Source of the DNA: Mesobacillus zeae
GTDB lineage: Bacteria > Bacillota > Bacilli > Bacillales > Cytobacillaceae
DNA: 64,000 nucleotides
Direction of reading: 5' to 3'
NCBI RefSeq assembly: GCF_003570705.1
Contig: NZ_QWVT01000021.1
Location: 1 to 64,000 of the forward strand
The notes beneath the pieces were generated by a model. It saw nothing but the letters and a program-made list of their open reading frames with translations, was not told the origin of the DNA and searched no databases. Numbering within the stretch: the stretch's first letter is position 1; the number at the start of each line of letters is the position of its first letter. Made by a program: the position numbers and the translations under genes. Positions 29,086-36,942 of this stretch are shown piece by piece.

Positions 29086-29262
29086 ATGCGGAATAAAGCA
29101 AAGAATTTCCCGGACTTCAACGGAAACCGGCTTGAAGGACAGCCGCGCGCAAAATCCGAATATGCTTCAAAAAGGGCGGATGGAACCATTAATACGCATC
29201 CACAGGAAAGAATGTATGCATCCTCCCATCGGGAAGATGACAGTGCGATCCCGAAAAAATAA
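29086..29262 (+). CDS. sspK: Small acid-soluble spore protein K
   Basis: A 58-residue minor spore protein of the SspK family. It begins [12 protein letters not shown] and contains [20 protein letters not shown] and HPQERM, matching SspK. AAGGAGG at 5 nt fixes this ATG as the start. SspK is a minor core SASP made in the forespore. It is convergent with yfhH. Confidence 0.92.
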   Translation: MRNKAKNFPDFNGNRLEGQPRAKSEYASKRADGTINTHPQERMYASSHREDDSAIPKK

Positions 29263-29282
29263 CTGAATGGCAGTCTGAAATT

Positions 29283-29639
29283 TTACTGGGGCAAATGCCC
29301 AGGTCCATCCTGGCCAAGCCCCAGTTTTTTCAAAAGACTGATGGGCAGCGCCTCTTCTTTTCCATTACCATTTAAACGGTAACCCCAAGCAAATACTCCA
29401 TTGATATAATTTATTTTAAAATACGCACCATGGTCTCCTTCTACCTGGTAAAGCTCTCCTGGCAGGAAATCTTCCGGGTTCAGTAAATATGCTTTTGCCA
29501 TGGCGGCTTTCCGCTCCAAAACAGCTAATTCATTCAACATGCCCATCTGTTCGGCTTTCCTTGCCTTTTCGCGGAGAGAGGCAATCTCTTGCTGTAATTC
29601 ATATTCCGTAAATCTGCTGTAGCGCTTATCTTGAGACAT
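29283..29639 (-). CDS. yfhH: YfhH (DUF1811) protein
   Basis: A 118-residue protein. A helical N-terminal half (RYSRFTEYELQQEI, residues 6-60) is followed by a small beta-barrel-like domain (about 65-110) containing GELYQVEGDHGAYFKI and GYRLNG. It matches YfhH of B. subtilis in sequence type and position. The ATG at 29639 has AGGGAG 8 nt upstream. Function is unknown. Confidence 0.85.
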   Translation of the reverse strand: MSQDKRYSRFTEYELQQEIASLREKARKAEQMGMLNELAVLERKAAMAKAYLLNPEDFLPGELYQVEGDHGAYFKINYINGVFAWGYRLNGNGKEEALPISLLKKLGLGQDGPGHLPQ

Positions 29640-29726
29640 TTTTTTCACTCCCTGATTCTTCTATGTTTCATGATACTCAATTTTGAGGTATAAATAAAGA
29701 AGGCAACGCAAAAGGAGGCAAACTTC

Positions 29727-30404
29727 ATGAAAACTATTATTGTTACAGGTGCAGGGACAGGGCTGGGAAAAGAGCTGTCTCTTTTATTTTCACAAAAAGA
29801 ATACCACATCGTATTGGCGGGCAGGCATAGCAAGAAGCTGGCAGGGGTACGGACAGAAATCGAACAAGCTGGCGGCAGCGCATCCGAGCTGGTGCTCGAT
29901 GTACGCAACCACGATGACATTAAAGAAAAAATGCTTGTACTGAATAAGTCATTCGACTTGTACGGGCTTATCAATAATGCTGGGATTGGCGTTTTCGGCC
30001 CGTTCACCGAGTCAAGGGACAAAGATATTGAAGACGGTTTTTCAACGAATGTATATGGCCCTATGTTTATGACCAAGGCGCTGCTGCCTTATTTGGAGTT
30101 AAAAGGCGAGGGTCTGATCCTCAACATTATCTCTACTGCAGGCCTTCGGGGAAAGAAGAATGAAGCAGTCTACTGTGCCGGAAAATTCGCCTTACGTGGA
30201 CTTACCGAAAGCCTGCAAAAAGAGTACGAAGGAACCGGTATCCAATTTGTCGCTGCCTATATGGGCGGCATGAATACACCTTTTTGGGAAGGAAGCAGCC
30301 ATGTTGAAAATCCCGAAAGTTTCCGTTCTCCACACGAGGTTGCAGAAATCATTCTTTCTCAGCTTGATCAAAAGGAAATTATTATCGAATCAAAAAAGCG
30401 ATAA
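29727..30404 (+). CDS. Short-chain dehydrogenase/reductase
   Basis: A 225-residue classical SDR. TGAGTGLGKEL binds NAD(P). NNAGIG is present. The catalytic residues are Ser in ISTAG and Tyr-x3-Lys in YCAGK. There is no membrane segment. The substrate is unknown. It is not part of the B. subtilis yfh order and looks like an insertion between yfhH and recX. The start follows AAAAGGAGG. Confidence 0.85.
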   Translation: MKTIIVTGAGTGLGKELSLLFSQKEYHIVLAGRHSKKLAGVRTEIEQAGGSASELVLDVRNHDDIKEKMLVLNKSFDLYGLINNAGIGVFGPFTESRDKDIEDGFSTNVYGPMFMTKALLPYLELKGEGLILNIISTAGLRGKKNEAVYCAGKFALRGLTESLQKEYEGTGIQFVAAYMGGMNTPFWEGSSHVENPESFRSPHEVAEIILSQLDQKEIIIESKKR

Positions 30405-30507
30405 AGCCATCTCTTGTTTGGGGCTTGCCGGCATCTTGCGGGAACGTTGGCGCAAGGAATTTTATCTGAGCCGAACAGTTATTGAAATCGAAGTGAAAAA
30501 TTCGCTT

Positions 30508-30541
30508 CAAAAAATCATGACGCATTGTCATGATTTTTTAT
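30508..30541. terminator. Bidirectional terminator between the SDR gene and recX
   Basis: AAAAAATCATGAC-GCATT-GTCATGATTTTTT is symmetrical, with A and T runs on both sides. Confidence 0.84.
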
Positions 30542-30546
30542 TTTCG

Positions 30547-31359
30547 CTAGTCTTCGTCCTCGATGCTGTCGAGGTATCGATCGATCAAGTCTATAGGAAA
30601 CCCTTTTTGATAAAGTCCTTGCTTTATTTTCCTCCGGAATTCATAACCCAAAAGCTTTGAATGTTTTTTCCTGAGCTTTTCGCCTTGGTAGGACAGTGCC
30701 TCCATTTCGGCATTATCCTGTTTTTCAACCACAACTTCTTCAAGTGCAATCGAGATAATACTGAAGGGATATCCTTTTCTCAATAAAAGCTGCTCAAGCT
30801 TTTGCTTTAAAATCCTTGAAGAGTCCCTCACATTTTTGACAGCGAATTTGCTTCCTATTTTTATCGCTTTTTCAATCTGTGCATCAATGGCATATTCGGC
30901 CATTGTTTCATCGATGAGTGCACCGGCGATTCCCTTTTCTTTTAATTCTTGTCTGATCAGGGATGGACCCTTGTCGCTTGTATTGACCTGCGTCCTTAAA
31001 TAAGCAGTCGCAAACTCCCTGTCGTTGAGGAAATCGAATTGGTATAGCCTGTGGATCGCTTCATTGATGACTGGCTCCGCAATTTCCTTTTTTTGCAGAT
31101 GAGCCCGCACTTCTTTTTCCGACCTCATCCGATGGGAAAGATACTGGATGGCTTGATTATAGGTCTTTCGGATATCATCGTGGAAAAGAATTTCAGTCAG
31201 GGACAAATCATCAAGCTCCATTCCTTTTTTCAGCCCGTGCTTGATTAAGACGTCTTCATCAACTGAAAAGGCGTATTCCTCTCCTTTCCCTGAATCAGTA
31301 AAAATACTATAGCGCTCTTTATTATGCTTTTGGACAGATATTTTTGCGATGATTGGCAT
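30547..31359 (-). CDS. recX: Recombination regulator RecX
   Basis: A 270-residue RecX protein, which binds RecA filaments and modulates their activity. Three-helix repeats are visible: YLSHRMRSEKEVRAHL, the DREFATAYLRTQ segment and LGYEFRRKIKQGLYQKGF. Length is typical for Bacillus RecX (about 264-270). The start MPIIAKISVQ at 31359 follows GGGAGTGATTAT. The longer frame upstream runs into the divergent promoter region. It is divergent from yfhF, as in B. subtilis (yfhG/yfhF). Confidence 0.92.
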   Translation of the reverse strand: MPIIAKISVQKHNKERYSIFTDSGKGEEYAFSVDEDVLIKHGLKKGMELDDLSLTEILFHDDIRKTYNQAIQYLSHRMRSEKEVRAHLQKKEIAEPVINEAIHRLYQFDFLNDREFATAYLRTQVNTSDKGPSLIRQELKEKGIAGALIDETMAEYAIDAQIEKAIKIGSKFAVKNVRDSSRILKQKLEQLLLRKGYPFSIISIALEEVVVEKQDNAEMEALSYQGEKLRKKHSKLLGYEFRRKIKQGLYQKGFPIDLIDRYLDSIEDED

Positions 31360-31455
31360 ATAATCACTCCCATTATAACTGTAACACATTGAAATAAGGT
31401 TTTTTGGCCGACAGTGTGTAAAATAAAAATAAGACACACGCCAGGAGGTATAAAG

Positions 31456-32379
31456 ATGAGGGTAGCTGTAACAGGCGGAACCGGACTTGTCGGAAAAGCG
31501 CTTTGCCGTTTTCTAACGGACAATGGCCATGAAGCAATTGTGCTTACGAGGAAGAGCACTGCAAAGGCGGAAGCTGCGGCTGGTCCTAAAAGCAAAGGTG
31601 GTGGAGTTCGCTTTGTCCGTTGGCTGAATGATGGTGACAGGCCCGAAAAAGAGCTGAAAGGAATTCATGCCATAGTGAATTTGGCAGGTGCCACCATCAA
31701 TACCCGCTGGACTGAAGAAGGAAAAAAGCGAATTATAGAGAGCAGGCTACAGGCCGGCGAGGAAGTAAACCGGATTATTAGCGCAATGGAGAATAAGCCG
31801 GCAATCCTTGTGAATGCATCGGCAATCGGGATATACGGGACATCGCTTGATCACACTTTTACAGAGCGGCTGGATGCAGATGGAGAAGACTTTCTGGCCT
31901 ACACAGCAAGGAAGTGGGAAGCGGTGGCGGGTAAAGCATCCGACCTGGGGCTACGCACCGTATTATGCCGTTTTGGTGTCATTCTCGATTCCGATGAGGG
32001 CGCTTTGCCGCGCATGGCTCTTCCCTATCGTCTTTTCGCTGGCGGAACGGTGGGCTCAGGACGGCAATGGATATCTTGGATTCATATTGAGGACGTAGTC
32101 AGGGGCATTTTGTTTGCCATTGACAACCCGAATTTGGCTGGACCGGTGAACTTTACTTCTCCAGACCCGGTAAGGATGAAAGATTTCGGCAGGTCGCTTT
32201 CAGTAGCTATCGGGAAACCGCATTGGCTGCCCGTACCCACTTTTGCACTGAAGCTGATGCTCGGCGAAATGAGTGTGCTTGTGCTTGAAGGCCAAAAGGT
32301 TTTGCCGAAGAAACTTCTGGAGAATGGATTTTCATTTAACTATCCCGTCCTTGATCAGGCATTAGCGGATATTTTTTGA
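31456..32379 (+). CDS. yfhF: TIGR01777-family NAD-dependent epimerase/dehydratase-like protein (YfhF)
   Basis: A 307-residue extended-SDR protein with the N-terminal nucleotide-binding TGGTGLVGKALC and the family blocks IVNLAGATINTRWT, NASAIGIYG and RFGVILD. The C-terminal DUF1731-like part ends with PKKLLENGFSFNYP. The family is widespread and its substrate is unknown. The start at 31456 follows CAGGAGGTATAAAG. Confidence 0.88.
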   Translation: MRVAVTGGTGLVGKALCRFLTDNGHEAIVLTRKSTAKAEAAAGPKSKGGGVRFVRWLNDGDRPEKELKGIHAIVNLAGATINTRWTEEGKKRIIESRLQAGEEVNRIISAMENKPAILVNASAIGIYGTSLDHTFTERLDADGEDFLAYTARKWEAVAGKASDLGLRTVLCRFGVILDSDEGALPRMALPYRLFAGGTVGSGRQWISWIHIEDVVRGILFAIDNPNLAGPVNFTSPDPVRMKDFGRSLSVAIGKPHWLPVPTFALKLMLGEMSVLVLEGQKVLPKKLLENGFSFNYPVLDQALADIF

Positions 32380-32449
32380 GGTGGTACCTGTTTATTCCTT
32401 CCCTTCATGGAAATACTGTTAAACGACTATAACAGGAAGGGTGATCGGA

Positions 32450-32575
32450 TTGGAAAAGAAGAAAAAAGAAAAGCAGAGGCATACATTGTCAAGCATGCAG
32501 GAAGTTACGTACAACCATGAATTTAAGATGGCGGACAAGGCCGGCGGCTTCCGCAGGGACAAGCGGGACCAATAG
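32450..32575 (+). CDS. yfhE: YfhE-like small protein
   Basis: A 41-residue basic protein, MEKKKKEKQRHTLSSMQEV then YNHEFKMADKAGGFRRDK, which matches the YfhE family. The start is a TTG at 32450 with AGGAAGGG about 9 nt upstream. The same gene lies next to yfhF and yfhD in B. subtilis. Function is unknown. Its small size and unusual start make it easy to miss. Confidence 0.8.
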   Translation: MEKKKKEKQRHTLSSMQEVTYNHEFKMADKAGGFRRDKRDQ

Positions 32576-32679
32576 GTGAATGGCGCTGACGGATGAACGC
32601 AGGACTAGTGTTCTTCTGGAAATTCAGATAAGAATGTTATTACCAATCATACGTACTGAAACAAACGTACAACATAAAG

Positions 32680-32708
32680 GTACAGGACAAAGCTCCTGTG
32701 CTTTTTAT
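32680..32708 (+). terminator. Possible terminator after yfhE
   Basis: ACAGGA-CAAAGC-TCCTGT followed by GCTTTTTATG. The stem is short, so this call is moderate. Confidence 0.5.
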
Positions 32709-32754
32709 GTTTGTTTGCAGGAGGAAATAAAACACACCTGGAAGGGGTTTTACT

Positions 32755-32931
32755 ATGCCACGTTCACGCGGACACCGAAATCGCGATAAAAACACTGCAT
32801 CACTGCCACAAGTCCCTAAAAACATGAAAACAGACGGCCGGGATGTTGAATTCGACCGTGACTTAGCCGACCACGAAGACTTGGAGGCAATGGCACGCTC
32901 CAAATCGGCCGATTCAAGAGTCAAAGGATAA
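32755..32931 (+). CDS. yfhD: YfhD-like small protein
   Basis: A 58-residue hydrophilic protein, MPRSRGHRNRDKNTASLPQ then VPKNMKTDGRDVEF and DHEDLEAMARSKSAD. It matches the YfhD family. The start ATG has GGAAGGGG about 8 nt upstream. It corresponds to the end of the conserved yfh gene order. Function is unknown. Confidence 0.82.
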   Translation: MPRSRGHRNRDKNTASLPQVPKNMKTDGRDVEFDRDLADHEDLEAMARSKSADSRVKG

Positions 32932-32965
32932 GAAACGGCGTGCTGTTGCAGTGTGACACATCACC

Positions 32966-33031
32966 GCGCCGGGGGTCAGGCACGCAGACTTGGGGTGATG
33001 CAGCATTGCTTCAACGCACCGGGGGTCAGGC
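32966..33031. repeat. Dispersed repeat family 2, paired copy
   Basis: Two units, GCGCCGGGGGTCAGGCACGC and CGCACCGGGGGTCAGGC, are separated by about 30 nt. This is the same paired architecture in reverse orientation as at 34253 and 56511. It lies just after yfhD and before its terminator. Confidence 0.8.
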
Positions 33032-33039
33032 CCCAAAAC

Positions 33040-33087
33040 AAAAACAGCAAAAGCAGGATCCTGGTGATCCTGCTTTTGCTGTTTTTA
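33040..33087 (+). terminator. Long terminator hairpin downstream of yfhD
   Basis: AAAACAGCAAAAGCAGGATC and its exact complement flank a CTGGT loop (20-bp stem), followed by a T run. It could act in both directions. Confidence 0.8.
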
Positions 33088-33265
33088 GGGGAGGGGTTGG
33101 TTTTCATTTACTAAAGGGAGATGGGTAAGGGCAGTATGTAAATTCATTCACTAACCTTCCTTGGTTATAATATAGCTGATTTTCCCTAGTTATACAATGG
33201 ACTTCACATTAGATTCACAAAACTTTTTATTATTTCCCTCTTCTGTTTTTCTTATAATTCAATAC

Positions 33266-33452
33266 ATATCCACAACACTGGTTATAATGTGGATAACTAT
33301 CCACTAATCCTTATCATTACTCACTTCATCAGGTCTTGTGGGATGTGGGTAAATTCATGTGGATAACCATCGATCAGCTTGTGGATACTGTGCATAAACC
33401 TGTGGAGGGCTTATTTTATCAAGGTTTATGCTGTAAATAACTCTCTGGATAA
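33266..33452. promoter_or_regulatory. DnaA-box cluster
   Basis: Three perfect DnaA boxes (TTATNCACA) lie on the minus strand at 33288-33296, 33358-33366 and 33389-33397. Four 9-mers with a single mismatch lie at 33266-33274, 33344-33352, 33380-33388 and 33444-33452. All but the first share one orientation. The stretch is AT-rich and contains no gene; the interval 33088-33551 holds nothing else I can identify. dnaA and dnaN are absent, so this is not oriC. It resembles the regulatory DnaA-box clusters known from B. subtilis. Confidence 0.72.
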
Positions 33453-33551
33453 ACTATAGCTTCCCCCACTTTTATACTCTTGGAGACTAATCCCTCTTTA
33501 GCAAATAACATAGAACGTTGCGGGCACTCTATAAAAAAAGGAGGATTGACA

Positions 33552-33803
33552 ATGGCACGCAGAAATAAAATACTTGTCCCAGAAGCTAGGGACTCCCTTG
33601 ATCAGCTTAAAGCTAAAATAGCTGGGACCTCAGATCCACAGGCAGCCAAATTCGAAGCTGCAGAAGAAGCTGGAGTTCCGCTTAAAAATGGCTATAATGG
33701 GCAGCTTACATCGGAGCAGGCCGGAAAAGTCGGAGGCAGACTTGGCGGCGGCATGGTCCGTGAAATGGTGAGAATGGCACAGGAGAATATGAAAAAGAAA
33801 TAA
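33552..33803 (+). CDS. Alpha/beta-type small acid-soluble spore protein
   Basis: An 83-residue DNA-binding spore protein. The family core is present as KFEAAEEAGVPLKNGYNG (containing the germination-protease cleavage region) and SEQAGKVGGRLGGGMVREM. The N-terminal RRNKILVPEARDSLDQLK is typical of larger alpha/beta SASP in Bacillus. The start ATG follows AAAGGAGGATTGAC. SASP coat and protect DNA in dormant spores. A sigma-G promoter is expected, but I could not pin one down convincingly in the upstream DnaA-box region. Confidence 0.9.
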   Translation: MARRNKILVPEARDSLDQLKAKIAGTSDPQAAKFEAAEEAGVPLKNGYNGQLTSEQAGKVGGRLGGGMVREMVRMAQENMKKK

Positions 33804-33817
33804 AAAAAATATAACTA

Positions 33818-33846
33818 TTGACAAAGGTATGTAGAAAAGGTAAACT
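33818..33846 (+). promoter_or_regulatory. Sigma-A-type promoter for the candidate ncRNA
   Basis: TTGACA, exactly 17 nt spacer, TAAACT. The -35 element is perfect and the -10 matches at 4 of 6 positions. No open reading frame with a ribosome binding site follows before the terminator at 34097. Confidence 0.65.
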
Positions 33847-33852
33847 AGTCTA

Positions 33853-34129
33853 GTTCGTCCAATATTGTAACTTGGAACATTGAGTCATAAACTTATGGCG
33901 TTCTGCTTAATATATTTTCTTGAACAACTTATTCACACTGGATCGGCTTCGGAGCCGTAAGGATGTAAGAGAGGTAGGGCTTACGTCGTTTAGGTTACAA
34001 AATCATCAAGTGGAATAACAGTACCGCGGCGGTTTATATGGAACAGATTCAATTAAATAAATCTTGTGAAGTTGCAAGTTACAAGCAGTATCAATTGAAA
34101 GCGGACCAGCTTACGAGGTCCGCTTTTTT
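33853..34129 (+). ncRNA. Candidate orphan structured RNA
   Basis: About 277 nt between a good promoter and a strong intrinsic terminator, with several nested complementary segments. TTGTAAC (33865) pairs with GTTACAA (33994). CATAA-ACT-TATG is enclosed by GAAC/GTTC. CGGCT-TCGG-AGCCG lies at 33944-33957, and GTAAG/CTTAC at 33957 and 33980. TTCAATT (34048) pairs with AATTGAA (34093), enclosing CTTGT/ACAAG. I do not recognise tmRNA, SRP RNA or RNase P signatures. A remote resemblance of AGTACCGCGG to the T-box core is not supported by the rest. The class is unassigned. Confidence 0.5.
34097..34129 (+). terminator. Terminator of the candidate ncRNA
   Basis: AAAGCGGACC-AGCTTACGA-GGTCCGCTTTTTT is a 10-bp stem with a T run and ends the orphan transcription unit. 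Confidence 0.85.
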
Positions 34130-34252
34130 CATTTGTTAAAACAGGTTCAGAAAAATTGGATATAGCGAAATCTTTTCTAAATAACAACCTCAACACCCTC
34201 CCCACATTCACTTACCAGCAACTAATTCATTTACACTTTATCACACTAAACA

Positions 34253-34320
34253 GTGCCTGACCCCCAGTGCGTTAACACAATGATACGGCACACTACTTCC
34301 GCGTGCCTGACCCCCGGCGC
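34253..34320. repeat. Dispersed repeat family 2, paired copy
   Basis: GTGCCTGACCCCCAGTGCG and GTGCCTGACCCCCGGCGC are separated by about 32 nt containing GATACGGCACAC. It is homologous over its full length to the copy at 56511-56578. It lies between the candidate ncRNA and the sdh terminator. Confidence 0.82.
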
Positions 34321-34331
34321 TTTAACGCAAT

Positions 34332-34386
34332 AAACGGAGCCTGGATCCCTTTAGCATACTAAAGGGGTCCAGGCTCCGTTTTATTT
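34332..34386. terminator. Long terminator hairpin after sdhB
   Basis: AACGGAGCCTGGA-T-CCCTTTAG pairs with CTAAAGGGG-TCCAGGCTCCGTT around a CATA loop, a stem of over 20 bp. It begins 8 nt beyond the sdhB stop and ends the dcu-aspA-sdhCAB transcript. Confidence 0.8.
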
Positions 34387-34393
34387 TGCTCTT

Positions 34394-35152
34394 TTAGAAG
34401 TTTCCAAAGAAGCTTTTGAAGGAATGAAGTGTTACTTGGCGGTTCAGGTGAGCGATTGACGTTGTCAACGGAATGCCTTTAGGGCAAACTTCGACGCAGT
34501 TTTGCGAGTTACCGCAAGTTGTAATTCCGCCCTCTCCCATTACAGCTTCAAATCTTTCATCCTTGTGCATTGCACCAGTTGGATGGGCGTTGAATAGACG
34601 AACTTGGGATAACGGAGCAGGTCCCATGAACGGAGAATTGTCATTCACGTTCGGGCATGCTTCCAAGCAGCATCCGCAAGTCATACATTTTGATAACTCA
34701 TAAGCCCATTGGCGTGTATTTTCAGGCATCCTTGGACCAGCGCCTAAATCATAAGTTCCATCGATAGGAACCCAAGCTTTCACTTTCTTCAGCGAATCAA
34801 ACATACGCTGCCTGTCAACCGCAAGGTCACGGACAACTGGGAAAGTGCTAAGCGGTGCTACTTTGATAGGCTGTTCAAGCTGGTCAATCAGTGATGAACA
34901 TGCCTGGCGAGGCTTGCCGTTAATAACCATGGAACAAGCTCCGCAAACCTCTTCAAGGCAAACTGACTCCCAGATAACCGGTGTAGTTTCCTTGCCTTGT
35001 GCATTCACGGGATTCTTTTGAATTTCCATCAAAGCCGAAATAATGTTCATGTTAGAACGGTAAGGAACCAAGAATTCTTCCTGGTACGGCTTGGAATTAG
35101 CATCCTGCTGCCTTGTGATAATCAAGTGAATTTTTTTGCTGTCTCCTGCCAT
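34394..35152 (-). CDS. sdhB: Succinate dehydrogenase/fumarate reductase iron-sulfur subunit
   Basis: A 252-residue electron-transfer subunit linking the flavoprotein to the membrane cytochrome. The 2Fe-2S ligands are in CLEEVCGACSMVINGKPRQAC (Cys about 66-86, reading from C66). The C-terminal ferredoxin domain has CMTCGCCLEACPN and CGNSQNCVEVCPKGIP for the 4Fe-4S and 3Fe-4S clusters. Length matches Bacillus SdhB. It starts 2 nt after the sdhA stop behind AAAGGAGCC. It is the last gene of dcu-aspA-sdhCAB. Confidence 0.93.
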   Translation of the reverse strand: MAGDSKKIHLIITRQQDANSKPYQEEFLVPYRSNMNIISALMEIQKNPVNAQGKETTPVIWESVCLEEVCGACSMVINGKPRQACSSLIDQLEQPIKVAPLSTFPVVRDLAVDRQRMFDSLKKVKAWVPIDGTYDLGAGPRMPENTRQWAYELSKCMTCGCCLEACPNVNDNSPFMGPAPLSQVRLFNAHPTGAMHKDERFEAVMGEGGITTCGNSQNCVEVCPKGIPLTTSIAHLNRQVTLHSFKSFFGNF

Positions 35153-35154
35153 GA

Positions 35155-36918
35155 TTACTTGGCTCCTTTCTTCGCCTTGGTGTAATCCCGTTTCCGCGGT
35201 GTAATAAGCGAAATGTCAACTTCCTCATAAGAAAGCTCAGGTTTTTTCGTTTTAGCGTTGAAACGTGCCATAGTTGTTTTCAGCCATTCTTCGTCATTCC
35301 GGTCAGGGAATTCAGGCTTGTAGTGAGCACCGCGGCTTTCGTTACGGTTGTAAGCTCCAAGCGTGATGACATGCGCAAGGTTGATCATGCCTTCAAGCTG
35401 GCGGACGAACGAAGCGCTTGAGTTGCTCCATTTTGCTGTATCTTCGATGTTAATGCGTTTAAATCTTTCTGTGAACTCTTGAAGTTTTTCATAAGCCATT
35501 TTCAGCTTTGCATTTTCACGGACAACAGTGACATTTGCTGTCATCATTTCGCCAAGCTCTTTATGAAGCATGTAGGCATTTTCATTGCCGTCCATTGAAA
35601 GGATAGACTGATATTTTTTATTGTCTTCTTCAAGCTGCTTATCAAAGATTGCTGCAGGTATTGAATCCACAGATTTTTCAACGCCGCTGATGTAATTAAG
35701 CGCTGAAGGACCTGCAACCATACCACCGTATACTGCTGACAGAAGGGAGTTCGCACCAAGACGGTTTGCACCATGCTGGGAGTAATCGCACTCACCTGCA
35801 GCAAATATGCCAGGAATGTTAGTCTGTTGTTGAAGATCAACCCAAAGTCCGCCCATTGAATAGTGCACGGCAGGGAAGATTTTCATTGGAACTTTACGTG
35901 GGTCGTCGCCCATGAATTTCTCGTAAATTTCCATGATGCCGCCTAGTTTGATATCAAGCTGTTTGGAATCAATATGAGATAAATCAAGATATACTTTGTT
36001 TTCACCGTCAATACCAAGTTTTTGGTTCACACAAACATCGAAGATTTCACGAGTTGCGATATCACGTGGTACAAGGTTTCCGTATGCAGGATATTTTTCC
36101 TCAAGGAAATACCAAGGTTTTCCATCTTTATATGTCCAAACACGGCCGCCTTCACCACGTGCTGATTCACTCATGAGACGGTTTTTGTCGTCTCCAGGAA
36201 TTGCAGTTGGGTGGATCTGAATGAATTCGCCGTTCGCATAAATGGCTCCCTGCTCGTACAGCCTTGCAGCTGCGTAACCAGTATTGATTGTTGAGTTTGT
36301 CGACTTGCCAAAAATAAGTCCAGGACCGCCTGTTGCAATGATAACTGCATCAGCCGGGAATGGCTTAATTTCCATTGATTTAAGGTTTTGCGCTGTGATC
36401 CCGCGGCAAATTCCTTCGTCATCAAGTACAGCTGAAACAAATTCCCAGCCTTCGTACTTTGTTACAAGACCATCTACTTCATACTTTCTGACTTGCTCAT
36501 CAAGTGCATAAAGAAGCTGCTGGCCTGTTGTTGCACCAGCAAACGCTGTCCGGTGATGCTGTGTACCGCCAAAACGACGGAAGTCCAGCAGACCTTCTGG
36601 CGTACGGTTAAACATTACACCCATACGGTCGAACATATGAATGATTTTCGGTGCAGCCTCACACATTCCTTTTACTTGAGGCTGGTTTGCAAGGAAGTCT
36701 CCGCCGTATACAGAGTCATCAAAGTGCTCCCACGGTGAGTCATTCTCCCCTTTTGTATTGACTGCTCCGTTAATTCCGCCCTGCGCACAAACTGAGTGCG
36801 AGCGTTTAACCGGGACAATCGAAAATAAGTCAACTTTTGTTCCTTTTTCAGCGATTTTAATTGCTGCCATAAGACCTGCAAGACCGCCGCCAACGATAAC
36901 AATTTTGCCTTTGCTCAT
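35155..36918 (-). CDS. sdhA: Succinate dehydrogenase/fumarate reductase flavoprotein subunit
   Basis: A 587-residue FAD protein interconverting succinate and fumarate. The FAD dinucleotide fold is VIVGGGLAGLMAAI. The covalent-flavin His lies in SHSVCAQGGIN. The active-site region contains HPTAIPGDDKNRLMSE, RGEGGRVW and HYSMGGLWVD. The C-terminal R-x-ESRGAHYKPEF is typical. The sequence is close to the Bacillus menaquinone-linked type, which can run in both directions. The gene context (aspA, dcu) argues for use as fumarate reductase. The start follows GGAGGACATCACTT. Confidence 0.93.
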   Translation of the reverse strand: MSKGKIVIVGGGLAGLMAAIKIAEKGTKVDLFSIVPVKRSHSVCAQGGINGAVNTKGENDSPWEHFDDSVYGGDFLANQPQVKGMCEAAPKIIHMFDRMGVMFNRTPEGLLDFRRFGGTQHHRTAFAGATTGQQLLYALDEQVRKYEVDGLVTKYEGWEFVSAVLDDEGICRGITAQNLKSMEIKPFPADAVIIATGGPGLIFGKSTNSTINTGYAAARLYEQGAIYANGEFIQIHPTAIPGDDKNRLMSESARGEGGRVWTYKDGKPWYFLEEKYPAYGNLVPRDIATREIFDVCVNQKLGIDGENKVYLDLSHIDSKQLDIKLGGIMEIYEKFMGDDPRKVPMKIFPAVHYSMGGLWVDLQQQTNIPGIFAAGECDYSQHGANRLGANSLLSAVYGGMVAGPSALNYISGVEKSVDSIPAAIFDKQLEEDNKKYQSILSMDGNENAYMLHKELGEMMTANVTVVRENAKLKMAYEKLQEFTERFKRINIEDTAKWSNSSASFVRQLEGMINLAHVITLGAYNRNESRGAHYKPEFPDRNDEEWLKTTMARFNAKTKKPELSYEEVDISLITPRKRDYTKAKKGAK

Positions 36919-36942
36919 AAGTGATGTCCTCCTATCCAGCTA

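Noticed and set aside
33266-33452. Chromosomal or plasmid origin of replication
   Set aside because: DnaA boxes are present but there is no dnaA, dnaN, rep gene or clear DNA-unwinding element, and the flanking gene order is ordinary chromosome.
33895-33960. A 21-codon ORF inside the candidate ncRNA
   Set aside because: There is no ribosome binding site, and the sequence is taken up by the stem-loop at 33944-33957.
33853-34129. T-box leader interpretation of the candidate ncRNA
   Set aside because: AGTACCGCGG resembles part of the T-box core, but the consensus AGGGTGGNACCGCG is broken, no stem I motifs fit, and no aminoacyl-tRNA synthetase or amino-acid gene follows on the plus strand.
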